The notes under the pieces: generated by a model
What the model was told of the DNA's origin: nothing
The model's input: only the letters and a program-made list of their open reading frames with translations
The model's database searches: none
Position numbers and translations under genes: made by a program
Source: Bacteroidales bacterium
Lineage (GTDB): Bacteria; Bacteroidota; Bacteroidia; Bacteroidales; Bacteroidaceae
Assembly: GCA_015060865.1 (NCBI GenBank)
Contig: SUXS01000018.1
Span: forward strand, 16,645-80,644
Length of the DNA stretch: 64,000 nt
Direction of reading: 5' to 3'
Part shown: in pieces, positions 44,806 to 52,595 of the stretch
Numbering within the stretch: the stretch's first letter is position 1
Layout: every line of letters starts with the position of its first letter

Positions 44806-46923
44806 TTAATCCCAAAAGTTCCACGAGAGTCCTAACTTAAACATGCGTGGATTGATAGGATAGTGAGGAACAAGGAATGAGTCTGCGGCATCAAATACTC
44901 CTTGTGTAACATGATAACACATCAGATAGAACCTTACCTGCTTCAGATGGAAATTAGCATAAGCATTGACAAACGGATATCCCCCCACCTTGACAGGCCG
45001 ATCTTGTTTTTGCACAACAAACTGTCCTAGGGCCGGAGCATAAGCCGGTGCTACATAACGACTAAAATAGCGGATATCTGTCCCTAGTTCAATCTTTAAC
45101 ACCTTGGCATAGGAAAACTTAAGGTATAAATTACTATACACATTGAGAAGAGGAAGCGGCAAAATATCCAAACGAGAAGAATGTTGCAAGGTGAATTCAT
45201 TATCCCAGTGTAATATACCCCATTTTAGTTCTTGATTCAACCCCGCAGTAAGTACCTGCACATTACCAGAATACTGATACGCCTGAGCCATACTGAGTGT
45301 AGATTGATGTCCGTCTTCTGCTTGATGAAACTCTGTACCAGCCAAGTATGTATAATTCCTTATATTCTCGGCACCGACCGACATACAAGTACACCATCTA
45401 TCGAAAGCTATACTACCCTGCAAACGCGTACGAAACTCTTTAGCTAAATTATTGTCCCACCAATAATGCTGCGAGTGATAGTGCCTATAATAAAATGAAG
45501 GATTCGAATTACGCATATAGCCACTAAAGTTGAATCGCACGGTATCGCTCAATAATTTAAAGTTCAGGACTCCCTTGCCTTCAATATTGAAAGTACCCAA
45601 GTCACTACCCAACAAGACCGTTTCTGCTAATACATTAAAGTGTAGCAGATTACCTATTGTACGGCGAAGATTTCCACCCAACATAAGAGAACTTTCCCGA
45701 TACCTATGTATATACTCTCCTCCACCAGATATAGAATCAGGAAGAGAAAATTGCCGAAACTCATGAGTAAAATATGCAGATGCTCCAAAAGGGACCCATT
45801 TATTTACCCCCTCCAGCAAACTCATCCCTAAAGTATTACGAACCACTGCATAGCCAGTGCTATCAATCCCGTCATATGGTAAATTATAGTTGTGCACATA
45901 ATAGTCCTTAGGATTACCATAATCTATAAAACGATGTCCATAACGTCCGAGATGCATCGTATGGAACACCTTAGTGACTGGAAGATAAGCATGATTCACT
46001 ATCACGGTATCAGGCAACGAATCTGTACGCGTCTTGTAATATCCAAAGCTATAGTTCTGCGTTAAGAAAGCACGTTGCAGTACATTTTCATTCCACGCAG
46101 ACTCTAAGTTTACAGGCATATCAGCAGGCGAATATTGTTTTTTCCCCTCAGCCATAGCTTCAGGCTTAGTTACATAACGGTCATCGACAATACCACCATT
46201 CTCCCCCATCTTTAATTTATCATAACATACCAATGCGTTCATTTGATATCGATCACCATGATGATATCCATATAATGCCCCATCAAAAAAAGAAGTAGCC
46301 TGGTTGTCATATCTTCCACGCCCATACAAGTAGTCTATATTGAAACCAAATCCCGCATGCTTGTTGGCATTCACTGCAAAATATCCCTTGAAGCGTTCCT
46401 CGCCATTGATTTTGCTACCTGCCCTATAATACGTAACATTTGAATAGGGCGATTTTGTATTGGTAAAGTTAAACTGGCTAGGGCGAAACACGAAAAAGTC
46501 CAAAGCATCAACAAACACAAATTGCTCGGTTCGACGATTGAAAAAGATACGAGATTGGCGAGGCGAACCCATATTTCCCAAGAAATTATACTCACCATTC
46601 ATTCCATCAGCTAAATGCATGTTCTGGAAATTATGCACAGCCGTATCTGTAGGTATAGGAATAATATCCCCCAATGTTCCACTGACACGGAACATTTCCA
46701 CCGATCGAGGTACTTCACGAGAAATAACAGTAGAATCTTTTAACGAAGCATTACCTTTATCTCCAAACTCTCCACGTTCGTTAAAAGTTGTTCCACCACC
46801 AGAAGCCCGTCCTAAACCATCCAATTGTCGGAGTTCTTGTACTTGTGCATACATTTCCACTAATACTAAAGATACACATGCACTCAATATAAGGAACAGA
46901 AAACGTTTTGTACCTTGAAACAT
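44806..46923 (-). CDS. Putative porin (Porin_10-like outer-membrane barrel)
   Basis: A 705-residue outer-membrane beta-barrel candidate. The signal sequence MFQGTKRFLFLILSACVSLV is followed by about 85 residues of low conservation, then many alternating amphipathic strands with aromatic ends (for example RFKGYFAVNANKHAGFGFNI). The last residues are LGLSWNFWD, close to the aromatic C-terminus of barrels. Bacteroidetes proteins with this pattern are called putative porin. The substrate is unknown. It is in a minus-strand run with a 55-residue membrane protein and a DUF4468 protein. Confidence 0.75.
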   Translation of the reverse strand: MFQGTKRFLFLILSACVSLVLVEMYAQVQELRQLDGLGRASGGGTTFNERGEFGDKGNASLKDSTVISREVPRSVEMFRVSGTLGDIIPIPTDTAVHNFQNMHLADGMNGEYNFLGNMGSPRQSRIFFNRRTEQFVFVDALDFFVFRPSQFNFTNTKSPYSNVTYYRAGSKINGEERFKGYFAVNANKHAGFGFNIDYLYGRGRYDNQATSFFDGALYGYHHGDRYQMNALVCYDKLKMGENGGIVDDRYVTKPEAMAEGKKQYSPADMPVNLESAWNENVLQRAFLTQNYSFGYYKTRTDSLPDTVIVNHAYLPVTKVFHTMHLGRYGHRFIDYGNPKDYYVHNYNLPYDGIDSTGYAVVRNTLGMSLLEGVNKWVPFGASAYFTHEFRQFSLPDSISGGGEYIHRYRESSLMLGGNLRRTIGNLLHFNVLAETVLLGSDLGTFNIEGKGVLNFKLLSDTVRFNFSGYMRNSNPSFYYRHYHSQHYWWDNNLAKEFRTRLQGSIAFDRWCTCMSVGAENIRNYTYLAGTEFHQAEDGHQSTLSMAQAYQYSGNVQVLTAGLNQELKWGILHWDNEFTLQHSSRLDILPLPLLNVYSNLYLKFSYAKVLKIELGTDIRYFSRYVAPAYAPALGQFVVQKQDRPVKVGGYPFVNAYANFHLKQVRFYLMCYHVTQGVFDAADSFLVPHYPINPRMFKLGLSWNFWD

Positions 46924-46975
46924 CGCAGGCTATCAATACTCAAAATCACCACACATGACAATTATACACCTTCCT

Positions 46976-47143
46976 CTAACGAAAAAAACGTATAAAATAC
47001 TCCAAAAGTTTTATAAAAAGAGAGGTTAAGCCTACGATTAGAAATGCCGTACGATCCTGCAAAGACATATATAGGATTAACGTCACCACAAAACCTATAA
47101 GGAACAAAGTATTTAACAACTGACATAACTGCTTTTTATCCAT
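46976..47143 (-). CDS. Small two-helix membrane protein (55 aa)
   Basis: This short gene lies in the gap between the DUF4468 gene and the porin and is easily missed. ATG at 47143, stop TAG at 46976-46978. It reads MDKKQLCQLLNTLFLIGFVV, then TLILYMSLQDRTAFLIVGLT, then SLFIKLLEYFIRFFR: two hydrophobic segments joined by a short polar turn, with a basic C-terminus. It begins 7 bp after the DUF4468 stop and ends 52 bp before the porin start, so it fits one operon. Its function is unknown. Confidence 0.7.
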   Translation of the reverse strand: MDKKQLCQLLNTLFLIGFVVTLILYMSLQDRTAFLIVGLTSLFIKLLEYFIRFFR

Positions 47144-47150
47144 AGCTACA

Positions 47151-47711
47151 TTACTGTAAGGTTTGTGATAACTGTTGAACTATTTGCTCAAAGAAGTCTA
47201 TAGTTTTCTTTCTGAATTTCCCTGGCTCTTTCAATAGTTTTGTCTGATGGGAATTAAAGGCATTTGCATCAGTAATCCATTCCTCAGCGCTAAACTTAAG
47301 GCCTCCATCACGTTCCTCTTCATACCAATAATTAATACGAGTAAGACGAACAACACAAAGATGATTATGGCACTGAAATTCAACCCAGTAATTAATGCGT
47401 GTACGATCCCAAACAAAAAACTTCTTCTTAAAATCTATCCACTCTTCAGCTGTAACCCCCAGTTGATAGTTTACCACATCCTCAGAAACAAACCTCGACA
47501 CTATCACATTTGGTTTATTAAAACGTTTTTTGGCCCAGACAGACATCTTCTCATAGATAAGATTATCATCAAGCGCAACAATTATCGTATCTTGAAACAT
47601 GACCCTACCATTAACCACAGGCACCTTGCCTAAACCATACTTCTCTTCAACCTGTGCTTTTCCCGACAGGACTCCAGCACACAGACATACCAACAAAAGA
47701 AGTTTCCTCAT
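47151..47711 (-). CDS. DUF4468-like secreted protein
   Basis: A 186-residue exported protein with signal peptide MRKLLLLVCLCAGVLSGKAQ. The remaining domain (VPVVNGRVMFQDTIIVALDD, then VWAKKRFNKPNVIV) resembles DUF4468, a TBP-like fold found in exported Bacteroidetes proteins. Two similar short strands, RTRINYWVEFQCHNH and LTRINYWYEEE, are visible. The function is unknown. It is the first gene of a three-gene run with the 55-residue membrane protein and the putative porin. Confidence 0.7.
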   Translation of the reverse strand: MRKLLLLVCLCAGVLSGKAQVEEKYGLGKVPVVNGRVMFQDTIIVALDDNLIYEKMSVWAKKRFNKPNVIVSRFVSEDVVNYQLGVTAEEWIDFKKKFFVWDRTRINYWVEFQCHNHLCVVRLTRINYWYEEERDGGLKFSAEEWITDANAFNSHQTKLLKEPGKFRKKTIDFFEQIVQQLSQTLQ

Positions 47712-47746
47712 ATACTAATCTATCTCTCTACTTTATTTTCACATAG

Positions 47747-48823
47747 TCATTTCAACACTTCCGCCAGTTTTTCCTGAATAGCCTTACCACGAAGATTCTT
47801 CGCCAGAATGGTTCCATCTTGTGCTATGAGGATGGTTGCAGGAATTGAATTCACCCCATACAAATTAGACGCAGCACAGTTCCATCCCTTAAGATCTGAA
47901 AGTTGAGTCCATTCTATTTCCATACCAACAACAGCCTGCATCCAAGCATCTTTGTTGTCATCCAACGACACGCCGACGATACCAAAGCCCTTGTCTTTAT
48001 AAATATTGTACGCCGCCTTTACCGAAGGCATTTCTTTACGGCAGGGGCCACACCAACTTGCCCAGAAATCCACAAGAGTAACTTTATTAGAGGCTACAAA
48101 CTCCGAGAGTTTACGAGCATTCCCTTCCATGTCCGACATTTCAAAATCCTTATATTGTTTCCCCACAGCAGTTTCCATTGCCAAATCATTTTTAACCTTT
48201 ATGGAAGACAAGCGTGCATTACCTGGGAAATTACCCATAAAGGCCTCTAACAAAGCCGCCAACTCCTCGGGTTCATAAGAGTAATAATTATTGACAAGCA
48301 TATGTAGGCCAAACTCATTGTTTGTGTTCTCTGAAACGCTATTCCTTATTGTCTGATAATATTTATCTTGTACCTCTGCTATCTCTTTCTTCAAAGCATC
48401 AGCTTCATCACCTTTGGCAGACTCCGCTTTTTCCACTATAGCAGAATACTCTTCATCTATAGCCTTGAGCGACTCAACCAAAGCTTCATAAGCATTATTG
48501 TTGGAAGTACCTATACAAGCAGCTGACTGGCCAGCTACAAGTTTAGCCGTAATAACACCAGGTTCAAGGAATACCTGACATACTGTACCAGGCAATCCTA
48601 ACAAAGCGACTTGTACACTATCAGACACACCTGTAATTTCAAACTTTCCATTTATAATGGCATGCTTGGTCACCTTTGAAACTTTACGACCTTCCAAAAT
48701 TTGCAACTCTACGGAATCTCCTTCTGCAAAACCTTCAGCAGTTCCGACAATTTTATATTGCTGTTTATTCTGACAGGCGACTATCATCAAGGCCGCCATA
48801 AACACAAATATTATCTTCTTCAT
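47747..48823 (-). CDS. TlpA-like thioredoxin lipoprotein with DUF4369 domain
   Basis: A 358-residue lipoprotein (MKKIIFVFMAALMIVACQNK, with lipobox Cys17). The start was placed there because the upstream ATG (MEFLEN) gives no proper signal peptide. An N-terminal DUF4369 domain (about 22-130) is followed by a charged helical region and a thioredoxin-fold domain (about 225-358). That domain has the active site DFWASWCGPCRKEMPSVKAA (CxxC about 261-264) and the cis-Pro strand VNSIPATILI. Periplasmic or outer-membrane disulfide reduction is the likely role. It lies 25 bp after the prs stop on the same strand, but no functional link to PRPP synthesis is evident. Confidence 0.9.
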   Translation of the reverse strand: MKKIIFVFMAALMIVACQNKQQYKIVGTAEGFAEGDSVELQILEGRKVSKVTKHAIINGKFEITGVSDSVQVALLGLPGTVCQVFLEPGVITAKLVAGQSAACIGTSNNNAYEALVESLKAIDEEYSAIVEKAESAKGDEADALKKEIAEVQDKYYQTIRNSVSENTNNEFGLHMLVNNYYSYEPEELAALLEAFMGNFPGNARLSSIKVKNDLAMETAVGKQYKDFEMSDMEGNARKLSEFVASNKVTLVDFWASWCGPCRKEMPSVKAAYNIYKDKGFGIVGVSLDDNKDAWMQAVVGMEIEWTQLSDLKGWNCAASNLYGVNSIPATILIAQDGTILAKNLRGKAIQEKLAEVLK

Positions 48824-48848
48824 ATTCTCTAAGAATTCCACACTTTAG

Positions 48849-49787
48849 TTAAATAATGTATTGCGAGCTAATAGACTCATTGGACATCACTCGACGAATA
48901 GTTTCTGCAAAAATTGGAGCGATGGACAACTGTTTCAGTTTACGGCACGATGCCTCAAACGGGATACTATTCGTAAATACAATTTCTTCGAGTTTAGACT
49001 GGTCTACTCTACCAGGAGCTGGTCCCGACATCACACAATGCGAAGCAATGGCACGTACAGATTTGGCCCCTGCCTCAAACATCACATCGGCAGCTTTACA
49101 GATAGTACCAGCCGTATCAACAATATCATCTACAAGGACAACATTCTTATTCTTTACATCACCAATAATCTGAATTGACTCCACTTGATTTGCTTTAGCA
49201 CGTGTCTTATGACAGAGTACCAAAGGCACATGTAGATATTTCGAATAACTGCTAGCACGCTTACTACCACCTACATCAGGAGTAGCAATTACCAAATCAT
49301 CAAGGTTTAACGATTGGATATATGGGGCAAACACAGCAGATGCATATAAATGATCTACAGGCACATCAAAGAAACCCTGTATCTGATCAGCATGAAGATC
49401 CATTGTAATAATACGGTTCACGCCCACAACACTCAAAAGATCCGCTACGAGTTTAGCCCCAATGGACACTCGGGGCTTATCCTTACGATCCTGGCGAGCC
49501 CAACCGAAATAAGGCATTACAGCTATAATACTATGAGCCGAAGCACGTTTAGCTGCATCAATCATCAGCAGCAGCTCCATAAGATTATCTGCATTAGGAA
49601 ATGTCGACTGTATCAAAAAAACGTCAGCACCTCGTATAGACTCTTCGTAAGAAACTGAAAATTCGCCATCGGCAAAGTGCGTTATGAGCATGTTTCCCAA
49701 TTTACAACCCAATTCTTCACAAATCTGTTCAGCAAGGTATCTCGACTTTGTACCCGAGAAAACCATAAAAGGAGTGTTCGTATTCAT
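48849..49787 (-). CDS. prs: Ribose-phosphate pyrophosphokinase (PRPP synthase)
   Basis: The 312-residue class I enzyme makes PRPP from ribose-5-phosphate and ATP for purine, pyrimidine, His and Trp synthesis. MVFSGTKSRYLAEQICEELG opens it, the Mg/ATP site is in ITMDLHADQIQGFFDVPVDH, and the PRPP loop is NVVLVDDIVDTAGTI. GWARQDRKDKPRVSIGAKL is the flexible ATP-binding loop. The length is normal. A TACTTTTG promoter box lies 33 bp upstream. Codon use is A/T-ended, unlike other housekeeping genes here. Confidence 0.97.
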   Translation of the reverse strand: MNTNTPFMVFSGTKSRYLAEQICEELGCKLGNMLITHFADGEFSVSYEESIRGADVFLIQSTFPNADNLMELLLMIDAAKRASAHSIIAVMPYFGWARQDRKDKPRVSIGAKLVADLLSVVGVNRIITMDLHADQIQGFFDVPVDHLYASAVFAPYIQSLNLDDLVIATPDVGGSKRASSYSKYLHVPLVLCHKTRAKANQVESIQIIGDVKNKNVVLVDDIVDTAGTICKAADVMFEAGAKSVRAIASHCVMSGPAPGRVDQSKLEEIVFTNSIPFEASCRKLKQLSIAPIFAETIRRVMSNESISSQYII

Positions 49788-49819
49788 TATAATAGATGAT
49801 ATGTAAGTTTAATTATCGG

Positions 49820-49827
49820 CAAAAGTA
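49820..49827 (-). promoter_or_regulatory. Promoter -7 box for prs
   Basis: TACTTTTG on the minus strand, 33 bp before the prs start. Confidence 0.5.
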
Positions 49828-50142
49828 CACAATAATGTTCAAAATAGGAAGTCATTTGAAGGAATAATTGCACTGTCACCAAAAATTTCCTGTAGTTTCA
49901 AGTCCACTCAGAGAAAAATCTCAAAAGTAAAAAAACGACAAGACACCAGAAACATATCTATCGGAGAAACAAACGCCTATCACTGCATATCAGAGAAAGT
50001 TCTCAAAATATCCTTGCGTAGAGTACAAATTCTATTTCCAGCCTACTTCTCAATACGAATTCTTCAAAATATCAGAGTAAGAATATTTGTTAAACAGAAA
50101 AAATAAAATCTACATTGTTTGTATTTAACCATTTTTTTGCAC
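49828..50142. other. Gap between divergent prs and glyS
   Basis: A 315-bp AT-rich stretch with no open frame, RNA gene or repeat that I can support. It holds the two divergent promoters at its ends. Confidence 0.5.
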
Positions 50143-50150
50143 TATTTTTG
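50118..50150 (+). promoter_or_regulatory. Promoter for glyS
   Basis: TTTG at 50118-50121, a 21-bp spacer, and TATTTTTG at 50143-50150. It lies inside a longer frame starting at 50119, so the gene start was placed downstream at 50194. Confidence 0.65.
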
Positions 50151-50193
50151 CAACTCAATCAAGCATTTCGATTATAACACCAAACAAATAGAT

Positions 50194-51735
50194 ATGGCAC
50201 AACAAGAAGAAACCTTCAAAAAAATCGTATCACACTGTAAGGAATACGGCTTCGTGTTCCCCTCATCAGAAATCTACGACGGCCTGGGCGCCGTGTATGA
50301 CTATGGTCAGATGGGTGTGGAACTGAAAAACAATATCAAGCAATACTGGTGGCAGTCTATGGTACTGCTCCATGACAATATCGTGGGCATCGACTCAGCT
50401 ATCTTCATGCACCCCACCATCTGGAAGGCTTCGGGCCACGTGGATGCATTCAACGACCCCCTCATCGACAATAAGGACTCTAAGAAGCGCTATCGTGCCG
50501 ACGTACTCATCGAGGACCAGTTGGCCAAGTACGACGAGAAGATCAACAAGGAGATTGCCAAGGCTGCCAAGCGCTTTGGTGAGGCTTTCGACGAGGCTCA
50601 GTTCCGCGCCACCAATGGTCGCGTGCTCGACATCCAGGCCAAGCGCGACGCTCTGCACGAGCGTTTCTCTGCTGCGCTCAATGCCAATGACCTGAACGAA
50701 CTGCGCCAGATCATCATCGACGAGGAGATTGTATGTCCTATCTCAGGCACACGCAACTGGACCGAGGTGCGTCAGTTCAACCTCATGTTCTCCACCGAGA
50801 TGGGTTCTACTGCCGACGGCGCCATGAAGATTTACCTGCGTCCCGAGACGGCACAGGGTATTTTTGTCAACTACCTCAACGTGCAGAAGACCGGTCGCAT
50901 GAAGATTCCTTTCGGTATCGCTCAGATAGGTAAGGCTTTCCGTAACGAAATTGTAGCCCGCCAGTTCATCTTCCGTATGCGTGAGTTTGAGCAGATGGAG
51001 ATGCAGTTCTTCGTACGCCCTGGCACCGAGCTCGACTGGTTTGCCAAGTGGAAGGAGACCCGTCTGAAGTGGCACAAGGCCCTCGGCTTCGGCGACGACC
51101 ACTACCGCTACCACGACCACGACAAGCTGGCCCACTATGCCAACGCCGCTACCGACATCGAGTTCCTCATGCCCTTCGGTTTCAAGGAGGTAGAGGGTAT
51201 CCACAGCCGCACCAACTTTGACCTCTCGCAGCATGAGAAGTACTCAGGCAAGAGCATCAAGTACTTTGACCCCGAACTCAACGAGAGCTACGTGCCCTAC
51301 GTTATCGAGACCTCTATCGGTGTTGACCGTATGTTCCTCAGCGTGCTCTGCGCCTCTTATGAGGAGGAGAAGCTCGAGGGTGGCGACGCCCGCGTAGTAT
51401 TGCGCCTGCCTGCCGCCTTGGCTCCCGTGAAGCTGGCCATCATGCCTTTGGTGAAGAAGGATGGTCTGCCCGAGAAGGCTCGCGAGATTCAGGATATGCT
51501 GAAGTTCCACTTCAACTGCCAGTACGACGAGAAGGACTCTATCGGCAAGCGCTACCGCCGTCAGGATGCCATCGGTACTCCTTACTGTATCACTATCGAC
51601 CACGACACCCTCAAGGACAACTGCGTGACACTGCGTAACCGCGACACCATGCAGCAGGAGCGCGTGAGCATCGATAGCCTCGTAGGTCTCCTTGCCGACA
51701 AAGTGAGCATCACTGGCATACTGAAAACTTTGTAA
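50194..51735 (+). CDS. glyS: Glycine-tRNA ligase (alpha2 type)
   Basis: The 513-residue class II homodimeric GlyRS charges tRNA-Gly. MAQQEETFKKIVSHCKEYGF starts the protein; a longer frame from 50119 overlaps the promoter. Class II motifs are seen: motif 1 around the SEIYDGLGAVYDYGQMGVEL block, and the motif 2 loop near IAQIGKAFRNEIVARQFIFR followed by EFEQMEMQFFV. Motif 3 is YVPYVIETSIGVDRMFLSVL. The C-terminal anticodon-binding domain begins near PVKLAIMPLVKKDGLPEK. The alpha2 type is normal for Bacteroidetes, as opposed to the alpha2beta2 form of Proteobacteria. Codon use is C/G-ended. Confidence 0.96.
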   Translation: MAQQEETFKKIVSHCKEYGFVFPSSEIYDGLGAVYDYGQMGVELKNNIKQYWWQSMVLLHDNIVGIDSAIFMHPTIWKASGHVDAFNDPLIDNKDSKKRYRADVLIEDQLAKYDEKINKEIAKAAKRFGEAFDEAQFRATNGRVLDIQAKRDALHERFSAALNANDLNELRQIIIDEEIVCPISGTRNWTEVRQFNLMFSTEMGSTADGAMKIYLRPETAQGIFVNYLNVQKTGRMKIPFGIAQIGKAFRNEIVARQFIFRMREFEQMEMQFFVRPGTELDWFAKWKETRLKWHKALGFGDDHYRYHDHDKLAHYANAATDIEFLMPFGFKEVEGIHSRTNFDLSQHEKYSGKSIKYFDPELNESYVPYVIETSIGVDRMFLSVLCASYEEEKLEGGDARVVLRLPAALAPVKLAIMPLVKKDGLPEKAREIQDMLKFHFNCQYDEKDSIGKRYRRQDAIGTPYCITIDHDTLKDNCVTLRNRDTMQQERVSIDSLVGLLADKVSITGILKTL

Positions 51736-51772
51736 GGAGCCTCCCCCACCCCCTCTCAAGAAGGGGGCTTTG
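51736..51772 (+). repeat. G/C-rich palindromic element after glyS
   Basis: A C-rich stretch followed by CCCCCT...AGGGGG (51749-51767, CTCAAGA loop) directly after the glyS stop. It resembles the element at 18791-18840 in composition and structure and may act as terminator. Confidence 0.5.
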
Positions 51773-51802
51773 CGGACATCGCTGAAAATAGAATTTGTAT
51801 AT

Positions 51803-52444
51803 ATGAATATAAAGGAATTGTTATATAAGGCACTCTCCATCATCCCCCTATTGGGGGTGATGATGGGTGGTCTGTGCCTCACCTCATGTGAAGAGACCGA
51901 CGTGGTTGATGAATATGCCAACTGGAAGGCGCGCAACGTCGAGTTTATCGACTCCATCGCTAAGGTGGCGGCAAACGACACTACAGGGAAGTGGCTACGT
52001 TTACTTTCTTTCAAGCTCAACGAGACTGACATCAATGGCAATACCGCGGCATATAGTAACGAAAACTATATATATTGCTATATTAAAGAGAAAGGTGCCG
52101 GCATCGAACATCCATTGTTTACAGACACCGTATTTGTCGACTACCGCGGGCGCCTCATCCCCACAGCTAGCTACCCCGAAGGTAAAATCTTCGATCAATC
52201 CTATAAAGGGGAATTCAATTCCGCTACCATTGTCCCCACCAAATTTAGCGTAGGAGGGGTTATTGTAGGTTGGAGTACCGCTCTGCAGCAAATGAGTCAA
52301 GGCGATACTTGGAAAGTATACATACCAGCTAATTTGGCTTACGGAAGCAGTAAACAGACAAGCATACCTGCCCATTCGGTCCTAATTTTCAATATGCATC
52401 TCTCCGGAATATATTCCATTGGCAATTCCATGTCAAAAAACTGA
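51803..52444 (+). CDS. FKBP-type peptidyl-prolyl isomerase (lipoprotein)
   Basis: A 213-residue exported folding catalyst. The start at MNIKELLYKALSIIPLLGVM gives a lipoprotein signal with lipobox LTSC (Cys29); an ATG 11 codons upstream falls in a repeat element. The FKBP domain (about 100-210) shows TVFVDYRGRLIPTASYPEGK, FDQSYKGEF, VGWSTALQQMSQGDTWKVYI and ANLAYGSSKQTSIPAHSVL, the usual active-site framework. It probably acts in the periplasm. It follows glyS by 67 bp and has no obvious promoter. A hairpin lies within its signal-peptide codons (51838-51865). Confidence 0.92.
   Translation: MNIKELLYKALSIIPLLGVMMGGLCLTSCEETDVVDEYANWKARNVEFIDSIAKVAANDTTGKWLRLLSFKLNETDINGNTAAYSNENYIYCYIKEKGAGIEHPLFTDTVFVDYRGRLIPTASYPEGKIFDQSYKGEFNSATIVPTKFSVGGVIVGWSTALQQMSQGDTWKVYIPANLAYGSSKQTSIPAHSVLIFNMHLSGIYSIGNSMSKN
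51838..51865 (+). other. Hairpin within the FKBP signal-peptide codons
   Basis: CATCATCCCCC pairs with GGGGG-TG-ATGATG (11 bp with a 2-base bulge, short loop). It lies 35 bp inside the coding sequence. Confidence 0.5.
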
Positions 52445-52595
52445 CCCATAACACCCTGCAAGGTTGATTATGAAAAAAGAATGACTATTTCAACAGACTG
52501 GACCTGTCCCTTTATGTAATATCAATGAATCCTCCAATGGTAGAAATCTAAAGACAAAGAGGAGCGGCACATAAGGGATGTCTCCTAAGCCTTTT

